From Aphanomyces cochlioides (lineage: Eukaryota; Oomycota; Saprolegniomycetes; Saprolegniales; Verrucalvaceae), in assembly GCA_019828595.1 (NCBI GenBank), contig JAHQRK010000021.1:124001-188000 (forward strand): DNA of 64,000 nt, in the 5' to 3' direction. Under the pieces are notes generated by a model. It had not been told where the DNA came from and ran no database searches. It saw nothing but the letters and a program-made list of their open reading frames with translations. A program made the translations under genes and the position numbers. Positions 22,551-35,225 of this stretch are shown in pieces (position 1 is the stretch's first letter; each line of letters starts with the position of its first letter).

Positions 22551-25045
22551 ATGGAGATAACCCATGACGGACAGGTGGATTTGGGCGATCCAATGGAGAA
22601 AATGGTAGTTGAGCACGCGCTGCTCGCCGGCAAGAAGCCTGCGATGGAAGAGTACACTCGATATAGGCTTCAGGAGACGCTCACACTCATGGGTTGCCGT
22701 CGTAATGACGCTATAAAAGTGACGGGACAGGTCTTTGATACGTATCATGCTCACGTCGTATCGAAGCCCTGGATGTTTGAGAACTTGCAAGAGAATGTAT
22801 ACGCTGAATTGGCCAAGTTGGATTATACCAAACCGACTCATTTGCTCGATTTTGACTTGGCCAAAGAGGTCACGCAACGAAACAAGTCATTTGTCGTCTT
22901 GCTTGGTGGAACCTCCGGGACCGGAAAGTCCACACTCGCGTCCTTGCTAGCATCTCGTCTGCGTCTTACAACGGTATATGACATACCTTGCATTTAAGTG
23001 ATGATTGCATGTAGGTGTTACCGACAGATTCAGTGCGCCATATTTCGCGCGCTTTTATGACCAAAGAAGAAAATCCATGCGCTTTTACATCGACATATCA
23101 AGCGGGGGATGCATTAACGCCAGATCAAATCGACGAGCTTGCACAAATTGCTGCTGGAGATATCAACAATCTCATGTCGGAGAAACGATTACACAAGCGC
23201 AAGGTATTGAAAGGATACACGCTGCAAAGCGACACCGTGTTGGAAAAGCTCGATTTGGTTTTGACCATGTTTGAAAGACGTAAGCAAAGTCTCGTTGTCG
23301 AAGGTGCTGGGCTTAAATTGTACACAGTTGAATTGAATTCTTTAGGTGTCCATCTCAACACGGATCAAATGGCTGAACTTGTACGACGCCATCCAAATTG
23401 CATTCCTTTTCTCATTTACATATCTAATGAGATGAAACACCGTGAGCGGTAGATTTATCCGCGAAGAGTTCGTGTTTATCAGAAAGCTGTAGATTCGCAG
23501 TAAGAGCAAAACACATGACGGTCGATCCACAAGAAAATAAGTACATCAAGTTCTTCGACAACATTCGCATTATCCAGCGGCATTTGTGCAAAAGTGCTGA
23601 CCAGTTCCTTATTCCCAAGATCGATAACACAAATGTCGACCGGTCTCTGGTAACAATCCAGACAACCTTGATCCGTGTACTGCGCAAAATGCTTCGAGGT
23701 TGAGCATTCTCCAATATTCTTGTTCATTTATCGTAGGTGAAAATATGATTGATGAAGCAACAGGCAAGTTCGTGCTCCTTTCGCAGCAGCATGAGAATGC
23801 AATCAATAAAGCCTGGTCAAGTAAAGGCGTAAGAACTCGCTACTCATTTTTAGTGTGTTAATTGCATTATTAGATGCGAAAAGCCATGCGGCCACTCATA
23901 AAACAGCGCGTATCTAAGCGCTTGCTTCTTCGGCGGTTGTTGGCCGAGCAGAAAATGCCCGACCAGTTCCATTTGTACCCAGATAGGTAAATATTTTTGA
24001 ATTGTTCGCCCTCATTAATAAATTTAGCAGTTCATCTAGCGATGGAGATGATGATGATGGTGAAAACAAAGGAAATGGTGACGATGAAGATGACGATGAT
24101 GGCGACGAAGAAACAACCGTTGTGGGTAGTTTGCTCAGCCTGCGTGATAAAAAGAACACACAAGAGGAGGTAGAAACCTTTATGATTCATTAACGACTAA
24201 GGTGTTATTCCAGGATACTGATCTCTCGACAGCAATCCAAAAAGTTGCGTTGTGGCGGGCCAGTTTACCCAGCCCATTTGGCCCAGGTAAGAAAATGACA
24301 ATGATTTTGGGTTATGTTTTACAGACGTGGCACTGGATGTAAATCCTGATTTGACATTTGAAGACACTGCGTCTGTTTCAGAAATGAAGGCACGCTGGCG
24401 GCGAAACGAGCGAACGCGATCTTGGTTTGGAACTGCAAGCCCGTCTATGGACAAAGGTGAAATGACTATCTGCACAACATGACGAAATATTTCGCACAGG
24501 CTCCAAGAGTGTCGTGTATGATGCCGCGACACGAGCATCCATGGTTAGTCGCAAAGCTACAAGAGTATGTGGTAGTCTTCTATACGTAATTGACACGCGG
24601 TGTAGCTTCGCCCATCTTCTTCCTCGCCAAAGAAAGATCGGTCACTCCCTCGAAAGAGTGCATCAGCGTTGATGACACCGAGGGAAGATCTTCGTCAGCT
24701 CCACACTCCACGCCAAGCAGCATCATCCCCTGTTGCTGCATCGCCGGCTAATTTGGGTACAATGGAACCAGACATGGAAATGTTTGGAGATTTTGTATTA
24801 GACTTCGACATTGACAGCGTCTCGGTTGTCGATGATGTCAACGATCGCGAGGATTGCATTTCAGAATCGTCTTCCCACGTCGAAAATGGTAGAAAGAGGT
24901 TGAAATGACATGGAATGAGTGGCACGTGCTAGGTACATCGCCTCTGGCATCACCTCTTGAGCGAAGCATGGATGAAGAATACAACTTTGGTTTGAGTTCT
25001 CAAAGTGGTGACGACAGTGATCACGACGATTTAGAGATGAGTTAA
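22551..25045 (+). CDS. LPA1/2-phosphoglycerate-kinase-like P-loop NTPase
   Basis: 691 residues from 11 exons: 22551-22973, 23015-23448, 23493-23698, 23737-23828, 23874-23986, 24028-24169, 24214-24286, 24325-24456, 24500-24564, 24606-24888, 24933-25045. The Walker A is LLGGTSGTGKSTLASLLA. It is followed by the family signatures VLPTDSVRHISRAFM, SLVVEGAGLKL, IPFLIYISNEMKHRERF, NKYIKFFDNIRIIQ and LIPKIDNTNVDRSL, the same order as in plant LOW PHYTIC ACID 1 proteins and archaeal 2-phosphoglycerate kinase. Members are linked to inositol-phosphate (phytate) metabolism in plants; the substrate here is unknown. A cold Asp/Glu stretch (24,028-24,110) and a Ser-rich, Asp-rich C-terminus follow, probably disordered. 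Tail-to-tail with the transporter at 25,065. Confidence 0.85.
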
Positions 25046-25064
25046 CCAAAGATACTGAAATTAG

Positions 25065-26236
25065 TTAGTATGCTTTGGGTTTGGTCGATGGAGAGTTGAT
25101 AACTTTTCGAAGACGCCATGGCTTTGTCACAGTGGAATGGGGCACAAAGAGCATGTTGTACTTGACGTACGAGAAGGTATACGCTCCAAGGAAGGACAAA
25201 GCGACTCCTAGAATGTTCCAAGGCGTGATTACAACGTCTGAAAACAACAGAAAGCCAGCCACAGTCGACGCGAGGTCTTTAATGTTGCCAGTGACAGATG
25301 TTGCAAGCGGCGACGTGCGTATCTTGAAGAAAAGTTTGGATTCAGTGCAATATTGAAAGTTCGTACCGTGCAAATATGAATTGCCACTTGATAGAGTAAA
25401 CAAACTGTGCTCATGACAACAAAAAGACCGTAAAACTCGGTTGGATGTTCCAAGTTTGCTAAGAAATCAACCACGTCATCATATTCAAAGTGCATTGCGA
25501 GCGGAACGCAGAACACCATCCCAATGGCATTGTTGACAAAAACCAGCATGAGTGGTGTCAAATTGGACTTCTTTGTCAAGACCAAATTCATCGCCGTGCA
25601 GCAATTTTGAAAGATCACGAGGAGGTACCTGGGTATGTGAGTCAGTCGAGGAGCATTTCGAGTTGATTTACCCATAGCCGTCGAAGGTTGCATCATTGCA
25701 GCCCGCGACGACACTGCCAATTGTTGTCACTAAATCCAACATGACAATCATGACCAGAAATATCATGTACCGAGTAGTGCAGCTTGCATAGCATCAGGGA
25801 TTTCTTGCTGAAGAAGGACGATTTCCATGAGCATAACTTTGAAAGTTGTCAATCGGCGTAGAACCAAATACCTAGTGGAAACCCGTCCGTAGGCAAAGCA
25901 AACGTGATGAAGTACTCACATGGGCATATTGACGAGTTGCATGCATACAAAGCCAATGAGGCCATTCAAAGAATTCAAAAGAGCCATTGGAACAACATTG
26001 TAGCAGAAGAAACGCCATGGCATCGGCTCAAGCCGCACAATTTGCATTGCCCAACCTCCCAGGACAAGCACGACTGTGAAGACTTGCTGACTTGCAGCCA
26101 ATGTGTACACGCTTCTCCAACCATACCCGGTCAAGAGTGTTTTCGTCAAGAGGTTCATGCTCAAGGAGCAGCAGAGGTACAAAGCACACGGCCATGTCAC
26201 ATTCACGATCCGACGAGCTAGGCTGACGTCGGTCAT
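25065..26236 (-). CDS. Nucleotide-sugar transporter-like protein (DMT/TPT superfamily)
   Basis: 331 residues from exons 26236-25920, 25871-25771, 25729-25672, 25628-25367 and 25322-25065. About ten hydrophobic segments. Family-like motifs are YLVLRRLTTFKVMLMEIVLL (the central LRR/K-R-T segment of SLC35D-like carriers) and SPLATSVTGNIKDLASTVAG with NILGVALSFLGAYTFSYVKY near the end. Such proteins exchange a nucleotide sugar for a nucleoside monophosphate across Golgi or ER membranes; GDP-mannose or UDP-sugar specificity cannot be told from the sequence. The stop codon is 20 bp from the end of the LPA1-like gene, so the two are convergent with almost no spacer. Confidence 0.82.
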
Positions 26237-26418
26237 CTTCACAATGTTGAAATGCCTTCTAGATTTTGTATATTTTGTCCCCTAATCTCCATTAATCTAT
26301 TAATTTCGATTGGATCAAATATAGAAGTTCTAAACTAATCCAATGCCAAGATTCATAGAATTGGCGAACTTTTATTGAATTAAGCCAATCAAATTATATC
26401 TTATGTCAATCAAAGGGC

Positions 26419-29400
26419 TCAGGATAAGTACAAGCTCGTTGCAAAGACAACATCGCGCTTGATCGACTCGGAGGCAATTTCCATTTTGCGGTACAAGCGA
26501 GGATCCCCAATAACCTAGTCAAAATGTAAATATGCGGGAAAGAGGAATCAAAAGAATTCATACGCGTGCAGCATTGCGCACTTCGCGACAGACTTCATCC
26601 AAGCGCGTAATGCACCGAACGATCGATCCTTCCGGCACGTCAGTCAAATCGCAAATAGATTTGAAAGGCATCCCTACGATAAAACATCATTCTGCTGCTT
26701 TTTTCAGGAGTAGATTGTACCTCGACTCCATTCATACACGACTTCCATCAATCCAAAGTTCAATGTGGATTTCACGTATTCGTTTGGATCGATTTCCAAA
26801 TGGGATTCCAGCTGGATCAAACCCAACGACGCAGCAATGGCTTGCACCTACCAGTAACGTGAGCAAGATAAATATAACAAACCTTACAGTCTTTTGCGCT
26901 TCGACCAATCGAGGCGTCAAAGTGATTTCATTTTGTGTCTTTTCCTGGAAGATCAACGCCGAGAGCACAGACACAATTTCTTCGGGCTCCAGGTTTGCCA
27001 AAACATTTTCAAAGATGATTTCAGTCAGAATCAGTTCTTCGCATGTATTGACTTCACAAGCCACTCGGCCTTTCACCTAACACATCCCGTGAGCTACAAA
27101 TTCACTATCCATGATTACTTGGACCGTGTTGTCTTCGGCAATGTATCCCAACCGCGTCAATACTTTTAGGCGTTGTTGAAAGTCAGGGAAGAGAGAAAGC
27201 GAATGATTCGAGAGTGCTACCGTCATGGCCGTCAAGTAATCACGTAATTTTGCAATCTGACGAGTGAGTTTAGATCAAGCGATCTAGGTGGAGACTAACC
27301 TTCGCAAATTGTGACAGCACGGGCAGCAAGAATGGAGAATTGAAACAGATATTTCGTTCCATGAGAGAATATTGGTACTGAATCTCCCGATAGACTTCAA
27401 CAGCGTCGATGTCACTCATTTTCAAGTCAGTGCGTGGATCCAACGAATACCTAAATGACCTGGTTAGATAAGGCGAATTGCGTATTGCCGACTTGATTTT
27501 GGGCTCCAAATCCACAAGTAATTCAATTGCACGCGAAAGAACAGATACGTCATTGACTTCCAGCAAATTGCGCACCCCAGTGCTTCCTTTGTGCTAGACG
27601 AATGGATTTATCATATATTTTATTTTCAGCAATGTTGTGTATACCTTGGTCATTAATTCCACGCACGATTCAGGAAGTTCCATGACAACATAGTGCTTGC
27701 CAAGTAAACTGCCCGAGTCGCCCACATTGAGACCTTCCGACTTTCCTCGAGGTGCATCGGCTTGCTTGGCTTCTGGTGGAGCATAGTTTGTTGGACAGAG
27801 TGCTAGAACGACAAAAGACTTCACCGTTGTTTTGTTTACTAGATGGCCATATCAGCAAATGACAATATAGCAACGGTAACCTTGCAATACAATGCCAAGC
27901 GCATCAGAGAGCCCAGAGGTAGAAATGATAACCACTCGGCCAATACACAAAGCAGCTGATGAATGTTTGGAGCCCAATATCATTTGAACAAGCTGTTGCT
28001 CGAGACGCTTCGTTGATTGGGTCAAGTTATAAAACAGCTGAACTTCGTGAAGATCCAATTGTCCCCCGTGGGATTGTTCTAACTCCTGCTCCAAATGAGC
28101 CAATACCTAATAAAAGAAAGTCATAAACAACCTCCGTGACATGGCTCTGAATAACCTTTTTAGCTTTTTGAATCGCATGTGGTATATTCTTCGATGCCAG
28201 CGCTTTTTGTGTTCGAAATTCGCTGAAGGAGCGCTTGATCATATCTTCGACTGTCATGTCTTCAACGCGCAATAAGTTGAGAATCATATTGTAGGTCAAA
28301 CGGAATTGACTTTCGAGCTTAGTAGGTTCCCCCAAGAGCATCCGCCGTAGCGATGTCGCGTCTGTGACTTCCCTACAAAAGTTTCATCTCCATAAAAATT
28401 CTCAAAACTACTGGACGTACCCCCAGCAAGCAATGATGACTGTACCGATTGCATCGAGACCACGTCGACCAGCCCGCCCAGCCATTTGAGTATATTCGCC
28501 GGGTAGCAAATCTCGAAATGCCTTGCCATCGTGCTTTCGAGTGCCGTTGAATACCACCTGTAAGAGAAAGAGCATAAAATATTGCTATCGGCTGGATGTC
28601 TACCGTGCGCGCTGGCATGTTTACACCCATAGCGAATGTTTCCGTAGAAAATAGAACTTTCACCAAGCCACGGCCAAACAAGATTTCAACCATTTCTTTA
28701 AGAATAGGCAAAAGCCCGCCATGATGGACACCAATCCCGCGAAGAAGCATATCTCGCACTTGTAGCACTTGAGGCAGTTGTTGGTCCGAGCCCTACATTT
28801 CAAATTTAAGATGAGAGAAAGTGAGGGTTTATACTGTACTTGTAAACGACTGATACTAGCTGCACAAAATACATGAATTTCAGAGCGCTCAGATGATGAG
28901 CTCAAATCCAACTACATAAAATTGAATCTTTTCAACATGATACAAGGAAAATGACGTACTCCAGCAAGACGATTCGCCGATTCTTCGCAAAGACGTTTAC
29001 TGAAGGCAAAAACAACGACGGGCAACAATTCTTTTTCTTGCAGCAAGCGGACCAGTTTAGTCCAATCTGCCTTGTCACCACCACCACGACCGCCTTTAGC
29101 CACAACTCCCCCTCGAGTCGCAGCGGTTTTTGTTTCTTTTGGTTTGCACTTCTGATTTGCCTTGGCATGGTTATTTGTGAGAAATTGGTTGGTATTGTCG
29201 ACTATGGGGATAATCTCTCCACCAGCTATGTTCTTCATGAGTTAATTTGCATTTAATCTAGTGGTGGTACCGTAAAGATGGTGGCCAAGGGGCACAGGCC
29301 GTTTGGTTGTCGAGATCACATGGATTTTTTTCTGTTTGGTTCGTCCAATCCAGTCTGAAAATTCAAAAGTGTTGGGAGTCGTCGCCGATAAAAAGACCAT

Positions 29401-31375
29401 CGATACATGTTCGGGTAACATAATAATTACCTACGCAGATATGTTTGAATGTATTCCTAAGCATACCACATACTTCTTCCCACACGACACCACGTTCACT
29501 GTCATTCAGGTAGTGGATTTCATCGAAGATAACCCATTCAATATCTCGAATCACATCTGCGCCACGATACAACATGGATCTTCCGAGAGATAAGTTAAAA
29601 TGGCCACTAGAACTAGCACTTACCGCAAGATTTCCGTCGTCATGACCAAACAGCTTGCTTCAGGGTTGATAGACACGTCGCCCGTAATAAGCCCAACATT
29701 GTCGACGCCAAATTTCGTTCGGAAATCACGGTACTTTTGGTTAGACAACGCTTTGATCGGCGAGGTATATACAGTTCTCGTCATGTGTTTCTGGGACATG
29801 GCAATAGCATATTCAGCCACAACCTAGAAGGAATTATATCCTTTACTATGATGTCGGCCTTGTCGTATTACCGTTTTTCCTGCGGACGTGTGCGCCGCAA
29901 TAAACACGCATTCGTGATTCTCAAGATGAACAATCGCTTGCTTTTGGAATGAATCCAGTTCGAACGGGAATTTGAGCGCCATGTCGGGAATTTTTGTGTG
30001 AAAGTCACTCACGTCAACTTCTGCCTTGCTAGCCCATTCCAGTACAGGCCCGCTTGTATTTGATCCTGATGTAGATGGTTGTAAATCCAATGACAGTTCG
30101 TTCTCGTCGAAATCAGGAACAGGGTTGCCAGAATCTTCAAATGCCAAGGGTTTCTAAGATATTCTTGTATTTCAGAAAGCAAAAAGTTCTTTGTACCTGA
30201 GGCTCTGGACTTTCGTCTTGCGGTGTAGCGTTGTCCTCTTCGTCGTCTACTTGAAAGCCCAAATCATCATTGTCAGCAGCACTAGCCAAGAGACTCTCGA
30301 TCGATATCGTGTTATTGTTCTTTGCTTCCATCGCTACACACAAGTTAAACTAGAAATATAGATGTAGAGTACCAAGTAGAGCCTTTTCATCCGCAATTGT
30401 CCGTGTGACGGCTTTGAGCGAGTCTTGGTCTGCCACGACGTCGTAGTATGGCTTAAGAAGATTAGATGGATTTACGCCAACTGTCTCTTGAGCGATAGAC
30501 TGCACGCCACTTAGGAAATCGCTTCAGTTAGGAACAAACCTCTAGTGGCTCTTCTGTTGAAGTTCCAGCCAAGCGATCAATATCATCGCGAGTGAATCCG
30601 TGAGGAAGGCCCGGCGCTCGAACGAGCAACGCATCCAACTACACATTGTATGAGCAACATGTGGCGAAAACGCTTCGTACTTCTTCTTCCCAAATCGAGC
30701 TGAGAGCTAGAGGAACCAACTCTTCAGTAGAGCTCTTCTTCATAGGGCGACCGATGGCAGCTGACTCATCAGCTGGCGATGACTGAACCAGTGAATCACC
30801 TCCAGGTGTGAAAGGTACATTTCCAATTTTGCCTCTAGCATAATCTTGTAGCTGTGTCGGTTTGCGAAGCATCAAGTTTGACGTTTCCGCCATTGTTTTT
30901 GCATCCACAGAGACAGATTCATACGCATACGACAAATCCGTTGGTTGGAGCACCTACGATATCTATGTCAATCTATAGCAAAGCGTCGAGGATGAGATAC
31001 CATCGTCGTTTTGACAGGTTTGATGTCCATGCGATTGATTGACAATGGGATTTCGATCAAAGTGCGATTGGGTTCGCCTTGCCACAAGAACGCAGACGCT
31101 TCATCTAACGACGCACGAGCCAAAATCTCTTCAGCTGACACCTCTTTGCTCTACCATCTTTTTGTCAGCATGCAATACATTGGAACGTCTACCTGGACAG
31201 GCGGAGGCGGAACTAAAGGCAGTGGAAGGGTCAGAGGATGCCCCGGTTTCGTATGTGGTACTAAGAGAGGCTCGTGCGACGTGTAGCTACTGAGATGCAC
31301 AGCGTACGACACTGGTGGAGTCGCTTGCGTCCTTTCTTGCGCGAGTAGTTGGTCCAATTCGTCCAAGACGTCCAT
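26419..31375 (-). CDS. SKI2: SKI2-type DExH RNA helicase (cytoplasmic exosome cofactor)
   Basis: A multi-exon gene of about 18 small introns. An N-terminal region (31,375-30,000) without strong motifs precedes the helicase core: [21 protein letters not shown] (partly split), Walker [46 protein letters not shown] (DEVH box), LSATTPN-equivalent, a Gly/Lys-rich insertion (GGRGGGDK), [21 protein letters not shown] and [10 protein letters not shown] (around 28,500). The C-terminus (27,100-26,419) fits the rRNA_proc-arch/DSHCT tail, ending FATSLYLS. With SKI3 and SKI8 it threads RNA into the cytoplasmic exosome. The AHTSAGKTV(V)AEYA motif is shared by SKI2 and MTR4; the acidic N-terminus and insertion favour SKI2. 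Confidence 0.9.
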
Positions 31376-31734
31376 CGTCCTTTATTCCAAACGAAAATGA
31401 TTGACGTGTGAGAAAATAAATAATCACAAAAATATATTGTACCACGCAGTACAAAATATATTTATTGTAAATACAAATCGAGGAACGCAAGGTGAAATAG
31501 CCTGAAGGAAGGGGCGGTAGCTATCAATTCTTCAGGGCTTTGTTACACTTTAGAGCAAAGAGTTGCGTTTGGAGGCCCCAGCTACGTCACATCGACTTTT
31601 CATATGCACCGAAGAATCCCGAGCCCCAAGACCCACACGCCTTCACTCATCAGTTTTGAGCACGGAAATCAAGGCCACAGCAGACGTGAACTCGATGTAA
31701 CATGAAACTCTTCCCCTTGTGGATGCAATATTAT
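31376..31734. other. Spacer between SKI2 and the Harbinger end
   Basis: AT-rich; no gene recognised. It contains the upstream region of SKI2. Confidence 0.4.
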
Positions 31735-32123
31735 AGAGAGGTTTCGCAACTGGTAGTATAGCATAAAATATCATATGAATTTATTAGTTCATAGAGTACT
31801 GCAAAACATTATCTCGATATGATATTTGCCTTGTGAAAATGTCATAAAAGCCTTCGTCTATATGACCTTGCTCTCTCATAGAAGAACCCGTAGAAACTTG
31901 TACGAACAATATAAAACATCGCAGTGCAGTTGTCGTACAGACAGTCGCGCAATACGCATGAGCAACGAGATGACAACAACGCAGGAATGCATCGATCACG
32001 AGGAGTTGCAGCTTAACAATGAAACAAAGGAGGATGCTCCGAAGAGGAAGAAGCGGTTTTCATTCAAGCCAGAGCACGACGAAAGGCTGCTTTTAGAAGT
32101 TCTCGGAGACGATGGCATCGCTC
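31735..32123 (+). mobile_element. Left part of a PIF/Harbinger element, cut at 32,123
   Basis: Begins with the inverted repeat AGAGAGGTTTCGCAA (31735-31749), the same as at 51934-51948. Holds the N-terminal third of a Myb-like gene (next entry), which stops abruptly where Gypsy sequence begins. The missing part lies 21.6 kb away on the other strand (51,934-53,748). No target-site duplication was identified. Confidence 0.8.
31958..32123 (+). CDS. Myb/SANT-like gene of Harbinger, N-terminal part
   Basis: Starts MSNEMTTTQE; a basic patch KRKKRF precedes the SANT-like start FKPEHDERLLLEVLGDD. After GDDGIA the frame leaves the Myb pattern and stops at 32,126-32,128 inside Gypsy sequence. Joined to 53,748-53,156 (minus) the total is 253 codons in frame, and the His-to-Trp distance then matches the Myb-like protein at 3991-4656. 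Confidence 0.75.
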
Positions 32124-32738
32124 TTTGACCTTTATGGCACCGTCGAACGTAGCCACGTAGCCTTCATCTTGGTCGGTGAATGTTGGCATTTGGACTTGGC
32201 GTGGCTGCAGTCCGACTTTGGATCGATTGGACTCAAACAAGGCCAGTTTCTCGTGAGTGGACTCGTCGGGAGGATGAAGGGTTTCGGTCAACATAATGGA
32301 TAAATTCCATCGCCCGTCAAGTTCATCAACAGAAACCACTTTGATTGTCCAGGGAGCCAACATTGCTGCCCAGTGGAGGTTCTCAGCCTTCGCCTGCTTG
32401 TCTTTTAGCAACCATTTCATCAATCCGAATCGCGTATAGACCACAACGACACGACCACGCACTTCAAATCAGCATGTCTTGAGCACGCGGAGCAAGGCAA
32501 GGATCTCTTTCGTCCAACCTTCGTAACGAGTTTCGCCGCCTTTGAGCACGCGTCCACAGAACCGAATGGGAAACAAAACGCCGTCGTCCTCTTGACATAC
32601 TGTTGCAGAGATTGCCCAACTTGTTGTGTAGATCAAGATGTGGGCTTCCTTGTCGGGAGCTGCATGCTTCAGGGTTGACAGGTTAGCAAAGTCTGACTTC
32701 AACTTCTCGAAGGCCATCTTGGCAGTCTCAGAGATCAC
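32124..32738 (-). pseudogene. Gypsy RNase H region, first part
   Basis: Two frames: 32738-32469 (RT-connected RNase H: KEAHILIYTTSWAISATVCQ, FCGRVLKGGETRYEGWTKEI) and 32462-32124 (second RNase H, YVATFDGAIKVK with the first catalytic Asp). A stop separates them at about 32,465. The frame is severed at 32,124. Confidence 0.75.
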
Positions 32739-33649
32739 TCCAGCTTCAATTTCTTCGTGTGATATCTCGTAGAGGCGCTTGCTTTGATTGAGTAATTCTC
32801 CACAAACCTCGAGTAGAAGTTTAGAGACCCAAGGAACGACTGAATGCCTTGCCGGGAATCTGGGAACTCGAGGTTAGCCAGCTTTTCCAAACCTTTTGGT
32901 CGTGCTGCAACGCCTCGCCGTGAGATCCAATGACCCAAGAATTCAATCTCTCGCTTGCCAAACTTGCTCTTGGATGCGCTTATGCTCACGTTGAAGTATG
33001 TCAGGCGTCTTAGGATTCGATCTGTCAGCTCGACGATACCATCCCAAATTTCTGCACCGTCGCTGATGTCATCCGCGAAGGATGTTCGGTTGGCGACAGG
33101 GGGCATGCTCTCTTCAGGGTATTTGTAATTGATCTTGAACATGTCCCTCGGTTCTCCGTCCTCATCAAGCTCGGCAGCACCGGGGGGTAAGTCGACAAAG
33201 CCAAACAACGCATTCGTGATCGTCCTCTGATAGATCATGGGCGCGTTTTTGAGACCTTGAGCCATCCTGGTCCACTCGAAGTGGCCTAGGGGGCAAATAA
33301 ACGAACTGATCAACCTTGCTCGACGTGTGGAACGCACAACCCAGAATCCACTCGCGTTGTCAAGGGATAGGAACCATTGTACAGCATCAAAATTGGCCAG
33401 AATACTATCCAGTGTGGGCATTGGCGACAGGAGTAGAGATTGCAGATCGTTGATGGCTCGATAATCAATGCAAAGACGGATGTCCTTGCCACCTTTCTTG
33501 AGCACTATAACGATCGGGGAGGCCCATGGGGATTTGGAATAGGTAATGAGGCCATACTCAAGGAGACCCTTCAGCAATTCAAACAGCTGCTTCAGGTGCT
33601 CAGGTCGCACCCGTCGAGCCCGTTGAGCTATAGGTCGGGCGTTCCCCAT
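32735..33649 (-). pseudogene. Gypsy reverse transcriptase
   Basis: 304 codons. RT motifs: GLLEYGLITYSKSPWASPIV, DIRLCIDYRAIND, FLSLDNASGFW (first catalytic Asp), FEWTRMAQGLKNAPMIYQ, and the catalytic pair as FADD rather than YxDD. Then KFGKREIEFLGHWIS and the GSLNFYSRF thumb region. The frame is lost at both ends, so the polyprotein is not continuous. Confidence 0.85.
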
Positions 33650-34382
33650 ATCAATATCGCAGACAGCCCCTCTGGCTGCAGGCCAGATTGGATGAAAAAG
33701 GGCATGTACTTGGAGAGCACAGCTTTCATCTTTGCTCGCTCTTCCTCAGGTTGGCCAGGCTCGCCAAAGTCGAGATCGTCGACGTGGATCGATGTTGGGC
33801 CAGGTGTAATCTCCGGTATAAAAGCTAGTTGGCTTTCCATCTCCTCGGTTGTCATGTCGATTCCTTCACGCACAATCACCTCAGGCTCTAGCTTGCTCTG
33901 ATCAATGTCGGGGACAGTCTGAAAGAGAATATCTGTGGGCAAGGAGGTTCGAGGTGATCTTCACCACTCTCTTCGAGTTGTCCTGGCGGCTTGGCATCAG
34001 TGGGGGATATCGAGCTAGCAATAACCATCGCGTCCTGCTTGTTTAAGGGTAATTCGCCCAGGCGCGTCATGACAGCCTTTGGCCAACCTTCTATCGTGGG
34101 AGGTTGGTGGACAGGGGGCTCGAATTTGTCTTCCTTCTTCAAGAAGCGGCTTGAGTAAGTGCCCTCGAAGACCTCATCTTCCCAGACTTTGTAGCGATTG
34201 CTGCTGGTTCGGATCATCCGCACGTCCAGTGGTCGTTCCCCTCGCACTGTAATAGCTCCAACAATTGTTCTTGGGAGAAGACTGATGCTGTACGCGCTCA
34301 CGTTGGTGATCTTAACTGCGACTGGATTGCTGTCCACCCCAGAGACAAACGTAGCGATCCATCGTGTGCCACGATGAACCAA
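33628..34382 (-). pseudogene. Gypsy protease-RT linker, two frames
   Basis: 34382-33888 and 33942-33628 encode the hydrophobic/acidic region between protease and RT (GWPKAVMTRLGELPLNKQDA; then GPTSIHVDDLDFGEPGQPEE and LSKYMPFFIQSGL). The frames shift against each other around 33,930. Confidence 0.6.
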
Positions 34383-34867
34383 TGTTCACATTCTTGAGGG
34401 TCTGCAGCCAAGATTCGCCAAATGGTTATCACGGTTGATTCACCCGGAGCAATCCAGGTTTGCTTCGAGGTTTCCAAGTACTGCACGTCGCCCCGATGAT
34501 ATCTTGTCGGTTGATAGAGCAATGCTACACGCTCTCCATCGGGCAAGCTGATTTCTCGACGCTCCGTATCAATGGTCACACATGCTCGAGAGAGGAAATC
34601 CATGCCAAGCACGGCATTGAACCCGACATTGCCCAGGTCGCAGACGTCTAACTCAAGGTAATAGGCAATGCCATTTCCAATGACAAGTTTGACAGGAACA
34701 GTGCCCAACGTACGGATGGAGTTTGATCCCAATCCATTGATCTTGGTAGATTTTCCTCTGTCGATTGGTAAGTTGAGCCACTCAAAAGCTCGTAGGTGTA
34801 CGACACTCATGTCAGCTCCCGTGTCAGCCAGAACAATGGCGTCACGGTCCATGAGTTTCGCACTCAA
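34298..34867 (-). CDS. Gypsy aspartic protease
   Basis: 189 codons. The catalytic motif is IVLADTGADMSVVH; the flap-side pattern IVLGMDFL appears as NAVLGMDFLSRACVTID, the usual second signature of retroviral-type proteases. A frameshift near 34,370 separates it from the linker. Confidence 0.8.
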   Translation of the reverse strand: MSAKLMDRDAIVLADTGADMSVVHLRAFEWLNLPIDRGKSTKINGLGSNSIRTLGTVPVKLVIGNGIAYYLELDVCDLGNVGFNAVLGMDFLSRACVTIDTERREISLPDGERVALLYQPTRYHRGDVQYLETSKQTWIAPGESTVITIWRILAADPQECEHWFIVAHDGSLRLSLGWTAIQSQLRSPT

Positions 34868-35225
34868 CTAGGCCTGATGGTTCCCTTCTTCGCCGAGTTT
34901 CGGTTCGTTGAGGAAACCAAGCTGCACCCCATCCTTCAGGTCGAATTCCCAAGGCGTGATCGTGTGGTCCTTGGTCGCATAATGTATCATGGGGGAGACA
35001 GTGTTGGAATCTTGAGATGTATTCCAGATTACGGGCTGCTTGTTGTCTACGGTGGCTAGCTTTGTGAAAGTTGTTTGTTGTTGGAATGGTTCTTGATATG
35101 TATCCACCGGGGCTCTTATGGCTGGTGGGTTGATTTTTCTTAGGTTTTCTTGTTTTTTGCTTTTTCTGGCGATGATTTGCGCGCGTTGTGTCCGACACGA
35201 TCGGGGTTTCGCGGGACCCCCGGAC

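Noticed and set aside
24028..24110. GAT/GAC-rich simple repeat
   Set aside because: Encodes the acidic linker of the LPA1-like protein; not a separate repeat feature.
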